Source: Gemmatimonadota bacterium (GTDB taxonomy: Bacteria > JAAXHH01). Taken from it: DNA of 6,613 nt. Under the pieces are notes generated by a model. It had not been told where the DNA came from. It searched no databases and saw only the letters and a list, made by a program, of their open reading frames with translations. This document shows positions 6,416 through 6,613 of the stretch, piece after piece (positions within the stretch are counted from its first letter, which is position 1; each line of letters begins with the position of its first letter). Made by a program: the position numbers and the translations under genes. The stretch lies in contig JAPOOT010000366.1 of NCBI GenBank assembly GCA_026713285.1, positions 1-6,613 on the forward strand, written 5' to 3'.

Positions 6416-6434
6416 GGTTGCCTGGTCTTCTTGA

Positions 6435-6453
6435 TACAAATGTTTACAAAATG
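6435..6453. promoter_or_regulatory. AT-rich direct repeat upstream of the SDR gene, possible operator or promoter part
   Basis: TACAAA occurs at 6435-6440 and 6445-6450, exactly ten bases (about one helical turn) apart, each followed by ATG or TG. It is the only AT-rich patch in the 138-base gap upstream of the SDR gene. No well-spaced -35/-10 pair could be assigned around it, so a regulator site is only a possibility. Confidence 0.25.
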
Positions 6454-6542
6454 CCCGACTTGCCGGCAGATTACCGATCCCTGGTTTCGTGTTTACGTGC
6501 CGCCATTCTCACCACGCGTTCCGGTCCGGCTTCCCCGGTCGT

Positions 6543-6611
6543 TCATCCCCCGGTTACGGGCCGTTCCTGCGTACGGCTCCAAAGGTCTTCGAAACCATCG
6601 GTGCCGTCTTC
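6543..6611 (-). CDS. Probable C-terminal end of a gene cut by the window edge
   Basis: One minus-strand frame enters from the right edge and runs 22 codons to a TGA at 6543-6545, reading EDGTDGFEDLWSRTQERPVT and two glycines. The composition (Asp, Glu, Trp, Phe) and codon choice look like real coding sequence. The other two frames are Arg/Gly-rich or stop after 19 codons in a basic peptide. If real, it is the tail of the gene preceding SDR, 138 bases away on the same strand. Too little remains to name a family. Confidence 0.4.
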   Translation of the reverse strand, partial: EDGTDGFEDLWSRTQERPVTGG

Positions 6612-6613
6612 CC

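Noticed and set aside
5439..6434. A 331-codon plus-strand frame opposite the SDR gene
   Set aside because: Antisense to a textbook SDR, no recognisable domain, shadow-type composition.
6461..6468. TGCCGGCA palindrome upstream of the SDR gene
   Set aside because: Perfect but only eight bases, with no extension; expected by chance at this GC content.

Overview
This is a GC-rich (roughly 60 % by eye) bacterial chromosomal segment with tightly packed genes and long antisense shadow frames, as expected at high third-position GC. The mix of an NhaA antiporter, a MATE exporter, a Gfo/Idh/MocA oxidoreductase, an SDR dehydrogenase and a divergent trans-sulfuration-type enzyme fits an uncultured, possibly marine or sediment heterotroph. 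Lineages rich in such oxidoreductases (Latescibacterota, Poribacteria, Gemmatimonadota) come to mind, but nothing here fixes the taxon. I see no tRNA, rRNA, CRISPR array, transposase, integrase or phage gene.

Layout: one plus-strand gene fills the left end (3-1169), a PLP-dependent Cys/Met-metabolism enzyme. Everything else is on the minus strand. Read in its own direction from the right end, that strand carries: the probable last codons of a cut-off gene (6543-6611), an SDR dehydrogenase (6404-5655), a 214-base gap with one weak small ORF, a MATE exporter (5440-4058), a Gfo/Idh/MocA oxidoreductase (about 4009-2951), nhaA (2861-1647), and a 78-residue uncharacterised protein (1487-1251) that converges on the plus-strand gene. 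MATE and Gfo/Idh are 36-48 bases apart and look co-transcribed. The other gaps (89, 159 and 214 bases) could hold separate promoters, but I found no convincing promoter boxes.

Functional picture: two membrane proteins (Na+/H+ exchange and drug or metabolite export) lie among soluble NAD(P)-dependent oxidoreductases that could act on sugars, polyols or other small alcohols. No shared pathway can be shown from sequence, and I do not see a clear new multi-gene system.

The most interesting signals are small-scale. The 3' end of nhaA carries a 23-base near-copy of its own conserved MSLFIGSL segment, followed by a coding-like tail in the -1 frame. The PLP enzyme and the SDR each depart from usual active-site residues. 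A 15-base tandem duplication sits between MATE and Gfo/Idh, which share one reading frame across a single TAG. Two very short coding-like frames lie in gaps.
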